Below, piece by piece: positions 1 through 6,080 of a DNA stretch of 7,570 bases. Under the pieces are notes generated by a model, which was given only the letters and a program-made list of their open reading frames with translations, had not been told where the DNA came from and did no database searches. Each line of letters starts with the position of its first letter. The stretch's first letter is position 1. Source of the stretch: Methylococcales bacterium (GTDB lineage: Bacteria > Pseudomonadota > Gammaproteobacteria > Methylococcales > Methylomonadaceae); assembly GCA_023144875.1 (NCBI GenBank), contig JAGLEW010000047.1:1-7570 (forward strand), written 5' to 3'. Made by a program: the position numbers and the translations under genes.

Positions 1-299
1 ACTTCAAAGCCTAAACTTTCAAGGGCGGCGGCAAGATCGCTGGCATCGTTAATAGGCTTATCTAAACTGGGAATATTTTTGTATGCCTTATTACCAATTA
101 ATAGCGCTACTTTTTTACCGCCTTTATCGGCATTAATCGCACGAGTAAAGGCTCTTGTCAGTCCCACGTTTGCATTTGTGCTCGAAGCGCCACGCATTAA
201 AGGTTTTGTCTTAGTCGTACACGCTTGTGTCAAACTAATAATTATCAGCACCAAGCCAATACTCAAAAATTGACTCAGCCAAGCGTTATGTTTTTTCAT
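1..299 (-). CDS. Caspase-like (peptidase C14) lipoprotein, N-terminal fragment
   Basis: The 99 complete codons visible begin with a short basic stretch and a hydrophobic segment (residues about 8-26) ending in LTQAC, a slightly atypical lipobox with Cys27 as the likely lipidated residue. A linker follows, then from about residue 62 the sequence KKVALLIGNKAYKN and a DA-containing helix (about 84-98). This is the usual opening of the caspase/metacaspase p20 fold: first beta strand, GN.AY motif, then the helix with a conserved Asp. The catalytic His and Cys would lie beyond the left edge, so activity cannot be judged. The ATG lies 14 nt inside the preceding lipoprotein gene, with a weak GGAAAG 4 nt before it, which suggests translational coupling. 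By family it would be a cell-envelope peptidase or a scaffold; the substrate is unknown. The fold assignment is fairly sure, the function is not. Confidence 0.75.
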   Translation of the reverse strand, partial: MKKHNAWLSQFLSIGLVLIIISLTQACTTKTKPLMRGASSTNANVGLTRAFTRAINADKGGKKVALLIGNKAYKNIPSLDKPINDASDLAAALESLGFE

Positions 300-771
300 A
301 CCACTTTCCAGCCTTGTCTTGGCAAAGATTTTGAGTTTCAGTGGCAATTTCACCTTTAGGGTTTTCAACTTCTGTTTTCATAATACGACACATTGCATCA
401 TCTTTCATTTTAATCACTTTACCTGCCGTTGCAGTGATTTTATTCACTTTTTTACATTTTACGGTTTTTGAATTACTGGATAGAAATTGATTATCAGAAC
501 ACCATGAAACAGGCTGAGTGTTATTCTCATCTTGCCAGATTTGCTCAAGGTTTTGTTTGTCTTGCAGAGTGAGTTGTAATTGTCCACCAATAACAGTGAC
601 AAAAGATTTCACCACATTTTTTGTGAGAACTCGTACCGTACTACCTGCCTGCCCTGGAATAACACGCCCCACATCACCTGCAGCGGCATTAGCCACCCTT
701 GCTATATCAGAGTTTGTACAGCTTGAGGTAAAGAGTACGAAAATAAAGAGTGTTATTATTTTTTTTATCAT
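286..771 (-). CDS. Small cysteine-rich lipoprotein, 17-kDa surface-antigen-like C terminus
   Basis: This is a 161-residue protein from the ATG at 771. A TTG start 45 nt upstream is disfavoured because the ATG directly opens a lipoprotein signal peptide (MIKKIITLFIFVLFTSSC, lipidation at Cys18) and has an AGGA sequence ahead of it. The mature protein has a Gly/Ala/Val-rich part (about 24-65) and then four further cysteines (91, 106, 128, 150), enough for two periplasmic disulfides. The end, with CRI at about 128-130, then TQNLCQDKAGKW at 146-157, resembles the closing strands of 17-kDa surface antigen / RT0821-Lpp0805-type proteins (C-R-x-n-A-C-R-x-D-G-x-W pattern). That similarity is judged by eye and is not secure. 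Its last 14 nt overlap the caspase-like gene, so the two products probably act together at the envelope. No enzymatic function is suggested. Confidence 0.82.
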   Translation of the reverse strand: MIKKIITLFIFVLFTSSCTNSDIARVANAAAGDVGRVIPGQAGSTVRVLTKNVVKSFVTVIGGQLQLTLQDKQNLEQIWQDENNTQPVSWCSDNQFLSSNSKTVKCKKVNKITATAGKVIKMKDDAMCRIMKTEVENPKGEIATETQNLCQDKAGKWYEKT

Positions 772-777
772 GGTTTT

Positions 778-783
778 TTTCCT
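778..783 (-). promoter_or_regulatory. Ribosome binding site of the small lipoprotein gene
   Basis: AGGAAA lies 6 nt before the ATG at 771 on the minus strand. It supports that ATG over the in-frame TTG at 816, which would put a basic extension before the signal peptide. A TATAGT -10-like hexamer also lies further upstream (around 830-835, minus), but no convincing -35 goes with it. Confidence 0.5.
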
Positions 784-847
784 GTATTTTTTAATAGAAT
801 GAATGTGATACAACAAAGCGATGATGAAACTATAGCGGTAATAGACT

Positions 848-885
848 AAAAAAAATGCGATAAAGTGCTAACTTTCCGCTTTTTT
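848..885 (-). terminator. Probable intrinsic terminator at the end of gpsA
   Basis: On the minus strand the last gpsA codons and stop form A6-GCG-G-AAAG, a 6-nt loop, then CTTT-AT-CGC-A-T8. The two arms pair as GCG/CGC and AAAG/CTTT around a small internal mismatch, and a run of eight T follows at once, flanked by an A-tract that can pair with it. The stem is short, so termination may be partial. It would separate gpsA from the lipoprotein/caspase pair downstream. Confidence 0.4.
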
Positions 886-1869
886 CTCTCGAGCAAGTAA
901 ATTTTGTACTGCAATTCGTGGATCTAAATTTTCGTAGAGAACTTTGTAGGTTTGTTCAATGATAGGCATCTCTATTTGATATTTTTGCGCTAAAAAATAG
1001 GCTTCTTTAGCCGCAAAAATCCCTTCAACTTCTTGACCAATCGTCTTAATAATTTCTGCGTGACTTTGCCCACCTTTCCCTAACGCTAATCCAAAGCGGC
1101 GATTACGTGATTGATTATCTGTACAGGTTAAAATTAAATCACCTAAACCTGCTAACCCCATTAAGGTTTCTTGCTTACCGCCCAGTTCAGTCCCCAAACG
1201 AATGCTTTCGGTCAATCCACGGGTAATTAAAGCGGCACGAGTATTTGCCCCTAAGCCTAAGCCATCGGCAATGCCTGAAGCAATAGCAAAGATATTTTTA
1301 ATCGCCCCACCCACTTGCACGCCAATAATATCGGTATTGGTATATACCCTAAAATGTTCATTGTGGAGTATTTCCGCTAATTTTTTAGCTAAAACGGTGT
1401 CAGTTGAGGCAATAGTCATCGCCGTTGGTAAGTCTGCCGCGACTTCTTTCGCAAAAGTAGGGCCTGATAATACGGCGGTGGGGGTATTAATAAATAAATT
1501 TTGAGTGACCACCGAGTCTAGTAGCCCACCTATTTCAGAACAAAAACCTTTGGTTGCCCAAGCAATTTGAGTATGCTCAGAAATAAGAGGTTTAAGTGTT
1601 ATTAATAGGTCTTTAAAAGCATGACTTGGCACTGAAATTAGCAATAAATCACTAAATTCAGCAACAGTTTTTAAGTCGCTTGTGAGTTGTAGTTTTTTAG
1701 GAAACGGTAAATTAGGTAAATAGGCTTTGTTTTCGCGTGTCGATTGCAGTGTACTAATATGGTTTGGGTTGTGTCCCCAGAGTAAAGTCTGGCAGCCATT
1801 TCTAGCTGCCAGTATCGCTAAAGCCGTCCCCCAAGAACCTGCACCTAAGACACTTATTTTAGCGGTCAT
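868..1869 (-). CDS. gpsA: Glycerol-3-phosphate dehydrogenase [NAD(P)+]
   Basis: This cytoplasmic enzyme reduces dihydroxyacetone phosphate to sn-glycerol 3-phosphate, the backbone for phospholipid synthesis. The 333 residues match the usual family length and the protein is complete. The N-terminal Rossmann fold has GAGSWG at 9-14. SGPTFAKEVA (135-144) and GGAIKN (187-192, with Lys191 the expected catalytic lysine) are intact. The C-terminal helical domain has NTRAALITRGL (209-219), GLGDLILTCT (241-250) and SRNRRFG (254-260). The ATG lies only 4 nt after the secB stop, so the gene is translated from the secB transcript. The secB-gpsA pair is a conserved gammaproteobacterial arrangement. Nothing in the sequence looks damaged or foreign. 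Confidence 0.98.
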   Translation of the reverse strand: MTAKISVLGAGSWGTALAILAARNGCQTLLWGHNPNHISTLQSTRENKAYLPNLPFPKKLQLTSDLKTVAEFSDLLLISVPSHAFKDLLITLKPLISEHTQIAWATKGFCSEIGGLLDSVVTQNLFINTPTAVLSGPTFAKEVAADLPTAMTIASTDTVLAKKLAEILHNEHFRVYTNTDIIGVQVGGAIKNIFAIASGIADGLGLGANTRAALITRGLTESIRLGTELGGKQETLMGLAGLGDLILTCTDNQSRNRRFGLALGKGGQSHAEIIKTIGQEVEGIFAAKEAYFLAQKYQIEMPIIEQTYKVLYENLDPRIAVQNLLAREKKAES

Positions 1870-1873
1870 TGCA

Positions 1874-2359
1874 TTAATTCAGACTATCTGAACTAGGCGC
1901 TTGTTGCTGTTGTAAATGTTGTGCATACAGCGCTTCAAAATTGACAGGGGCTAATAATAATTGAGGAAACCCGCCTTTATTCACCAAATCTGAAATGACT
2001 TCTCGAGCATAAGGAAATAAAATATTTGGGCAAAAACTTCCCATCATCGGCCCCATTTCATCTTCATTAAACCCCGTTAAAGTAAAAACACCTGCTTGAG
2101 AAACTTCGACCAAATACGCGGTTTTTTCACCACATTTAACCGTAACAGTCACTGATAATGACACTTCGTATAAATCATCTTCGTCCAATGGGTTTACATT
2201 AGTGCCTAAGTTAAAATCAACTTGAGGCTCCCATTTATCAATAAAAATTTGGGGTGAATTCGGGGTTTCAAACGAAATATCTTTCGTGTAAATTTTTTGA
2301 ATGGAGAAATTTTTTGCATCGTCTTGCGCAGTTTCGGGTTGTTTGTTTTCGTCAGCCAT
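1874..2359 (-). CDS. secB: Protein-export chaperone SecB
   Basis: SecB is a cytoplasmic homotetrameric chaperone that holds presecretory proteins unfolded and hands them to SecA. The 161 residues compare with about 155 in E. coli. Recognisable segments are QKIYTKDISFETPNSP near residues 21-36, the strand pair around YEVSLSVTVTVKCGEKTAYLVEVSQAG, and the signature CPNILFPYAREVISDLV (109-125) followed by GGFPQLLLAPVNFEALY. The tail is Gln-rich (HLQQQQ). The start is the ATG at 2359, preceded by a purine-rich AGAGAAG. gpsA follows after 4 nt. Upstream lies the membrane rhodanese, but the glutaredoxin gene grxC often found between them is absent here. Confidence 0.97.
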   Translation of the reverse strand: MADENKQPETAQDDAKNFSIQKIYTKDISFETPNSPQIFIDKWEPQVDFNLGTNVNPLDEDDLYEVSLSVTVTVKCGEKTAYLVEVSQAGVFTLTGFNEDEMGPMMGSFCPNILFPYAREVISDLVNKGGFPQLLLAPVNFEALYAQHLQQQQAPSSDSLN

Positions 2360-2392
2360 GATCTTCTCTATAAATTAAAAGTAATAAAAATT

Positions 2393-2418
2393 AAATAACC
2401 CTTAAAAAATGGTTATTT
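2393..2418 (-). other. Inverted repeat between the rhodanese gene and secB
   Basis: AAATAACC and GGTTATTT form a perfect 8-bp stem around a 10-nt loop, overlapping the rhodanese stop codon. On the minus strand a T-rich stretch (TTAATTTTTATT) follows. With only two G-C pairs the stem is weak, so it is at best a leaky terminator or an mRNA-processing structure inside the operon. Confidence 0.3.
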
Positions 2419-2847
2419 TTTGCTTTCAACGGTCAAAGGAAGGTTATTATCTTCCCATGACTGCATGCCACCTTTAAGGCTTAGTATTTTTTCAAAACCT
2501 TCTTTTATCAAGGTTTTCGTTGCACTATTAATGCGTGTTCCTGTTTGGCAAACCAATAATAGCTCGGTTGTTTTTTTGGTTTTTAATAAACCCAACTGTT
2601 CTTCTAATTTATCCAGTGGAATATTATTAGCCCCTTCAATATGACCTTTTAAATAATCAGCGGCCTCACGTAAATCAATGACAAACACGTCAGCGCTGTT
2701 CATCCGCGTGACGGCTAATAAAGGCGAGAGTCTTTCAACCCGACTAAAGGCATTTTCCACCAAATCCTGAACGAGTAAAAATAAGACCACGACAAAGGCA
2801 AAGGACAGCAAATAATGGTTAGTGACAAATTCGAAATATTGATCCAT
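2413..2847 (-). CDS. Membrane-anchored rhodanese-domain protein (YibN type)
   Basis: The protein has 144 residues. One N-terminal transmembrane helix (about 11-29) is followed by a single rhodanese domain (about 40-138). The domain shows VIDLREAADYLKGHIEGANNIP (56-77), the active-site loop C100-QTGTR, and the closing segment LKGGMQSWEDNNLPL. Cys100 is where the persulfide would form, so sulfurtransferase or sulfane-sulfur carrier activity is possible. Rhodaneses of this group are usually tethered with the domain in the cytoplasm; the side is not proven here. The gene lies 39 nt after the ArsR-family gene and 53 nt before secB, all in one direction. No clear Shine-Dalgarno sequence precedes the ATG. 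Position next to secB-gpsA matches E. coli yibN. The adjacent putative persulfide-sensing regulator makes a role in sulfane-sulfur handling likelier. Confidence 0.92.
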   Translation of the reverse strand: MDQYFEFVTNHYLLSFAFVVVLFLLVQDLVENAFSRVERLSPLLAVTRMNSADVFVIDLREAADYLKGHIEGANNIPLDKLEEQLGLLKTKKTTELLLVCQTGTRINSATKTLIKEGFEKILSLKGGMQSWEDNNLPLTVESKK

Positions 2848-2886
2848 AAGCGATTTTTTTATTATTTTTTATAACGGTTTAGAGTA

Positions 2887-3201
2887 TTAATGACGACTGC
2901 AAAAAATTTCACGCATCATCTGAATGAGTTTGAGCATTCTCTCGTCATCAATATAATAATAAACGCGATTTGCTTCTTTTTTAAAACCCAATAAATCTTT
3001 TTCTCTTAAAATAGCCAGATGTTGAGAAATATTACTTTGGCTGGTACCCACCAATTCAACAATTTCCTGTACGCTGATCGAATCACTTCCGAGTACACAC
3101 AGTATTTTTAAGCGTAAAGGGTGCGACATGGCTTTTAAACATCGCGCGGCACGGGTAATATCCGCATCTTCATACGGGGTTTTATCTTGATCGTTTTCCA
3201 T
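2887..3201 (-). CDS. ArsR/SmtB-family repressor, probable persulfide sensor (SqrR/BigR type)
   Basis: This 104-residue winged-helix protein shows LKAMSHPLRLKILCVL (22-37), the recognition-helix region GTSQSNISQHLAILREKDLL (52-71) and the wing KKEANRVYYYID. It lacks the ELCVCDL-type metal site of arsenic or cadmium sensors. Its three cysteines are 21, 35 and 101. Cys35 lies in the ILC segment and Cys101 near the C-terminal end, 66 residues apart. This is the same placement and spacing as the Cys41/Cys107 pair of SqrR and Cys42/Cys108 of BigR, which form a sulfur bridge and lose DNA affinity with persulfide. A dimeric DNA-binding repressor released by reactive sulfur is therefore inferred. The gene leads the minus-strand operon with the rhodanese next, and its promoter contains a palindrome suited to autorepression. 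Confidence 0.9.
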   Translation of the reverse strand: MENDQDKTPYEDADITRAARCLKAMSHPLRLKILCVLGSDSISVQEIVELVGTSQSNISQHLAILREKDLLGFKKEANRVYYYIDDERMLKLIQMMREIFCSRH

Positions 3202-3230
3202 GATTCGCCAGCTCTACTACCGCAATTATT

Positions 3231-3244
3231 GAAAGTTAACTTTC
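3231..3244. promoter_or_regulatory. Perfect 14-bp palindrome, likely operator of the ArsR-family repressor
   Basis: GAAAGTTAACTTTC is identical on both strands. It spans the predicted transcription start (about 3240) of the repressor gene, 30 bp before its ATG. ArsR-family dimers bind such short palindromes at the promoter of their own gene, so autorepression is inferred. Confidence 0.6.
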
Positions 3245-3246
3245 GC

Positions 3247-3274
3247 ATTATAGGTTGATGTAAACTTTCGTCAA
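3247..3274 (-). promoter_or_regulatory. Sigma-70 promoter of the ArsR-family/rhodanese operon
   Basis: On the minus strand TTGACG (3274-3269) is followed by a 16-bp spacer and a perfect TATAAT (3252-3247), giving an expected start near 3240 and a leader of about 39 nt before the ATG at 3201. It is the best promoter in the window. Both palindromic operator copies touch it. Confidence 0.75.
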
Positions 3275-3284
3275 GCCCTATATT
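3255..3284 (+). promoter_or_regulatory. Candidate promoter for the dsbD operon
   Basis: TTGATG (3255-3260), an 18-bp spacer and TATATT (3279-3284) match sigma-70 reasonably well. This promoter would overlap the opposite-strand promoter of the repressor gene and carry the second operator copy in its spacer. Transcription would start near 3291, inside the leader inverted repeat. An alternative, TTAACC-17-TATAAT, overlaps the dsbD ATG itself and cannot serve that start. Confidence 0.4.
3257..3270. promoter_or_regulatory. Degenerate second operator copy
   Basis: Read on the minus strand, GAAAGTTTACATCA matches the 14-bp palindrome at 10 of 14 positions, including the whole first half-site. The shared CGAAAGTT half-sites lie 25 bp apart. 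It falls between the -35 and -10 of the repressor promoter and inside the candidate dsbD promoter, so one repressor could block both. Confidence 0.4.
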
Positions 3285-3307
3285 AATATGAACTATATTA
3301 ATAGGGC
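3275..3307 (+). other. Bulged inverted repeat in the dsbD leader
   Basis: GCCCTA and TAGGGC (6 bp), then a 2-nt bulge, then TTAATAT and ATATTAA (7 bp) close a 5-nt GAACT loop. The same segment contains TATATTAATA twice as a direct repeat 15 bp apart (3279-3288 and 3294-3303). It could be an RNA hairpin or a protein-binding site. It is not followed directly by a T-run, so it is not a typical terminator. Confidence 0.45.
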
Positions 3308-3346
3308 ATTATCCCACTATTAACCTCTTTTTTTAACGCTACTATA

Positions 3347-5557
3347 ATGTCCTTTCTCTCTTTTGTTAAAATCCATTTATTTTATTTTTTATTTATCGTA
3401 AGTCTTTCTGCACATGCGATTGACCCTGCTGATCTACTGCCTGTTGATGAAGCATTTAAGGTCTCAGCAAAAATAGTTAACCATAAAATTAATCTCTCCT
3501 TTCAAAGTGCAAAAGGCTATTATCTGTATCAGCATCGTTTTTCGGTCATCTCTCAAACAAAAGACCTTACCTTAGATAAATTTGAATTTCCTACGGGTGA
3601 AGCAAAAAGCGATCCATTATTTGGCGATGTAATTATTTATCACGATAACGTCGTTTTATCCATTCCCTTTAAAAATCCTAGCTTAAAAACAACATTATTA
3701 CTGGAAATTAATTATCAAGGCTGTGCCGATGTCGGAGTTTGCTACCCCCCAGAAAAAAAACAAATCACTCTTAAAATTTCAGAAAATACCGCCAAGGTCA
3801 ATGCCTTTACCCAATTATTAACAGGGCTTACCCGTAATTTATTAGACGATGAATTATTAGCCGCCGAAGAAGCTTTTCAATTAAAAGTGACGGTGAAAGA
3901 TGATAAAACCTTAGCCTTACACTGGACAATTGCTGAAGGCTATTATTTATACCGAGAAAAAGTTCAACTGAAATTAGTCCAACAAACGGCGGTTGAATTA
4001 GAAACTTATACCATTCCTCATGGTCTTTCAAAAAAAGATGTCGCTTTTGGTGAGGTTGAAATTTTTTATCAGCAATTGCAATTTGATGTGGGTTTATTAC
4101 GAACAAAAATCGCCGCTGAAGAAATTATTTTAGAGGTCAAATTTCAAGGTTGTGCGGAACGTGGGGTATGTTATTCCCCGATGACCCAACAAGTACCATT
4201 GATGTTACCGATTGCCACACAAATATCAGCCCCTCAAAAAACCCCCATCACCTTATCAGAACAAAACCAGATTGCCCAATCCTTTGGACAAGAAAGCTTT
4301 GCACTCACTTTATTGAGCTTTTTAGGCTTTGGTTTATTACTCGCTTTTACCCCCTGTACCTTCCCAATGATTCCTATTTTATCGGGCATTATCGTTGGGC
4401 AAGGCAAAAATTTAAGCACTCGCAAAGCTTTTTTGCTGTCATTGGCTTATGTGGTTGCCTCCGCGTTAACCTATACCGTTTTTGGCGTGCTAGCGGCACT
4501 TTTTGGCAGTAATTTACAAGTTTTATTTCAACAAACATGGGTCGTGGCATTATTTAGCGGACTATTTATTTTATTATCGCTCTCAATGTTTGGATTCTAT
4601 CGCTTGGAACTGCCAAAATCCCTGCAAGCAAAATTACATAAATCCAGTGATGACCATCGTGATGGTTCTTATTTAGGCGCAGGCATCATGGGTGCCCTAT
4701 CTTCTTTAGTTGTGGGTCCTTGTGTCGCCGCCCCCTTAGCAGGTGCTTTAATTTACATTGGTCAATCAGGTGATGTGGTTTTAGGCGGCAGCGCATTATT
4801 TGTGATGGGATTAGGAATGGGCGTTCCATTGCTCATTGTTGGCGCTTCTGCGGGTAAATTATTACCAAAAGCGGGGAAATGGTTAAACTCCATTCAAATT
4901 GTTTTTGGCGTTATCATGTTAGCAACGGCTCTTTGGATGCTAGATCGAATACTACCGCCCATGATAACCATGCTATTAGCCTCGATGTTACTCATCATTT
5001 CAGCAATGTATTTACACGTATTAGAACCGTTAAAACCTGAAGCTAATGGCTGGTGTAAATTTCAAAAAGGCATTGGCGTGGTGGTTTTAATCTATGGCAT
5101 ATTGATTCTTATCGGCATGAGCATGGGCAATAAAAACCCCTTAAAACCGTTACATAATCGCCAAAACCACACCTTAACAGCGGCAAATAATGAACTTAAT
5201 TTTAAAGCGATCACCTCGTTAAATGAATTTAAAATCGAGCTTAAAACCGCGAGTGCACAAGGGAAAAAAGTGATGCTGGATTTTTATGCAGACTGGTGTA
5301 TTGCCTGTAAAGAAATGGAGGCTTACACCTTCACCGACCCTGAGGTTCAAAATGCCTTGAAAGATTTTGTCTTATTACGGGCGGATGTCACTAAAAATTC
5401 AACCGATGATAAAGCTCTCTTAAAAAATTTCAACTTAGTTGGCCCGCCTGCGGTACTCTTTTTTGGACTGACGCAACAAGAGTATTTAAATCAGCGTGTT
5501 ATTGGCTATCAAAAAAGTCCGCAATTTATTGCAAGCATCAACCGCCTTGAGAAGTAA
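3347..5557 (+). CDS. dsbD: Thiol:disulfide interchange protein DsbD with duplicated N-terminal domain
   Basis: DsbD is an inner-membrane reductase that passes electrons from cytoplasmic thioredoxin to periplasmic thiol proteins. Its 736 residues exceed the 565 of E. coli. Order of domains: signal peptide (1-24, SAHA cleavage); first DsbD-alpha domain (about 25-145, GYYLY at 57-61, cap-loop-like F92, Cys126/Cys132); second DsbD-alpha domain (about 170-288, GYYLY at 198-202, F234, Cys269/Cys275); eight-helix membrane core (about 315-595) with TPC337TF and GPC459 in the first and fourth helices, 122 residues apart as in E. coli (163/285); C-terminal thioredoxin domain with WC651IAC654K. All redox pairs are intact. 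No Shine-Dalgarno precedes the ATG and no other start fits the signal peptide. The next gene starts 1 nt after the stop. Confidence 0.96.
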   Translation: MSFLSFVKIHLFYFLFIVSLSAHAIDPADLLPVDEAFKVSAKIVNHKINLSFQSAKGYYLYQHRFSVISQTKDLTLDKFEFPTGEAKSDPLFGDVIIYHDNVVLSIPFKNPSLKTTLLLEINYQGCADVGVCYPPEKKQITLKISENTAKVNAFTQLLTGLTRNLLDDELLAAEEAFQLKVTVKDDKTLALHWTIAEGYYLYREKVQLKLVQQTAVELETYTIPHGLSKKDVAFGEVEIFYQQLQFDVGLLRTKIAAEEIILEVKFQGCAERGVCYSPMTQQVPLMLPIATQISAPQKTPITLSEQNQIAQSFGQESFALTLLSFLGFGLLLAFTPCTFPMIPILSGIIVGQGKNLSTRKAFLLSLAYVVASALTYTVFGVLAALFGSNLQVLFQQTWVVALFSGLFILLSLSMFGFYRLELPKSLQAKLHKSSDDHRDGSYLGAGIMGALSSLVVGPCVAAPLAGALIYIGQSGDVVLGGSALFVMGLGMGVPLLIVGASAGKLLPKAGKWLNSIQIVFGVIMLATALWMLDRILPPMITMLLASMLLIISAMYLHVLEPLKPEANGWCKFQKGIGVVVLIYGILILIGMSMGNKNPLKPLHNRQNHTLTAANNELNFKAITSLNEFKIELKTASAQGKKVMLDFYADWCIACKEMEAYTFTDPEVQNALKDFVLLRADVTKNSTDDKALLKNFNLVGPPAVLFFGLTQQEYLNQRVIGYQKSPQFIASINRLEK

Positions 5558-5558
5558 C

Positions 5559-6080
5559 ATGAAAAAAATTGGTATTATCATACTGGCATTAATCGCCTTA
5601 AGCGCGGGAATTGCATTTCAACAACTTAAATCTACCGCTAAAACAGAAACCTTTTCACTGTCAAACATTGCCTTGGCTGATTTAAATAGCACGATGCAAA
5701 ACCTATCGCAATGGCAGGGTAAAATTTTAATTATTAATTTTTGGGCAACATGGTGTCCGCCGTGTTTAAAAGAAATCCCTGATTTTATTCGCTTACAAAC
5801 ACAATACAAATCGAAAAATGTTCAATTTATTGGTATTGCATTGGATAACGCCCAAGATGTGAAAACCTTTAGCCTAAAAACAGGGATTAATTATCCATTA
5901 TTGATGGCTGAAAATTCTGGAAAAAAATTGGCGCATTCATGGGGAAATATTATGGACGTCGTCCCCTTTACCGTTGTCATTAATCCACAAGGTAAGATTA
6001 TTCATCGACAAATGGGCGAGTTTCATTCTGCGGATATTGAAAAAATTCTTCAACCTTTAATGACTGTTCCCCTCCTTTGA
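5559..6080 (+). CDS. TlpA/ResA-like membrane-anchored thioredoxin
   Basis: The 173-residue protein has an N-terminal hydrophobic anchor (about 4-20) and a periplasmic thioredoxin fold. It shows INFWATWCPPCLKEIP (59-74), with active-site Cys66 and Cys69, and the cis-proline loop VVPFTVV (Pro136). The WCPPC motif and the TFSLSN lead-in are typical of TlpA/ResA/CcmG proteins, which usually reduce specific periplasmic targets such as cytochrome c or copper-protein thiols; the target is not visible here. The ATG at 5559 is chosen over an upstream in-frame start because it opens directly into the anchor and has GAGAAG 4 nt ahead. It lies 1 nt after dsbD, and DsbD is the expected electron donor. The end overlaps the next gene (TTGA). 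Confidence 0.93.
   Translation: MKKIGIIILALIALSAGIAFQQLKSTAKTETFSLSNIALADLNSTMQNLSQWQGKILIINFWATWCPPCLKEIPDFIRLQTQYKSKNVQFIGIALDNAQDVKTFSLKTGINYPLLMAENSGKKLAHSWGNIMDVVPFTVVINPQGKIIHRQMGEFHSADIEKILQPLMTVPLL

Noticed and set aside
79..273. Plus-strand open frame of 64 codons
   Set aside because: It is the antisense shadow of the caspase-like lipoprotein on the minus strand.
518..802. Plus-strand open frame of 94 codons opposite the small lipoprotein gene
   Set aside because: It lies wholly over a gene with a clear signal peptide and lipobox on the other strand; its own translation shows no domain or start signal.
772..816. Upstream TTG start for the small lipoprotein
   Set aside because: It would put 15 mostly basic residues before the signal peptide; the ATG at 771 has a better ribosome binding site.
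1202..1504. Plus-strand open frame of 100 codons opposite gpsA
   Set aside because: It is antisense to conserved gpsA motifs; its composition reflects the complement of GpsA codons.
4150..4512. Plus-strand open frame of 120 codons inside dsbD
   Set aside because: It is in another frame within the second alpha domain and first membrane helices of DsbD, whose own frame is strongly conserved.
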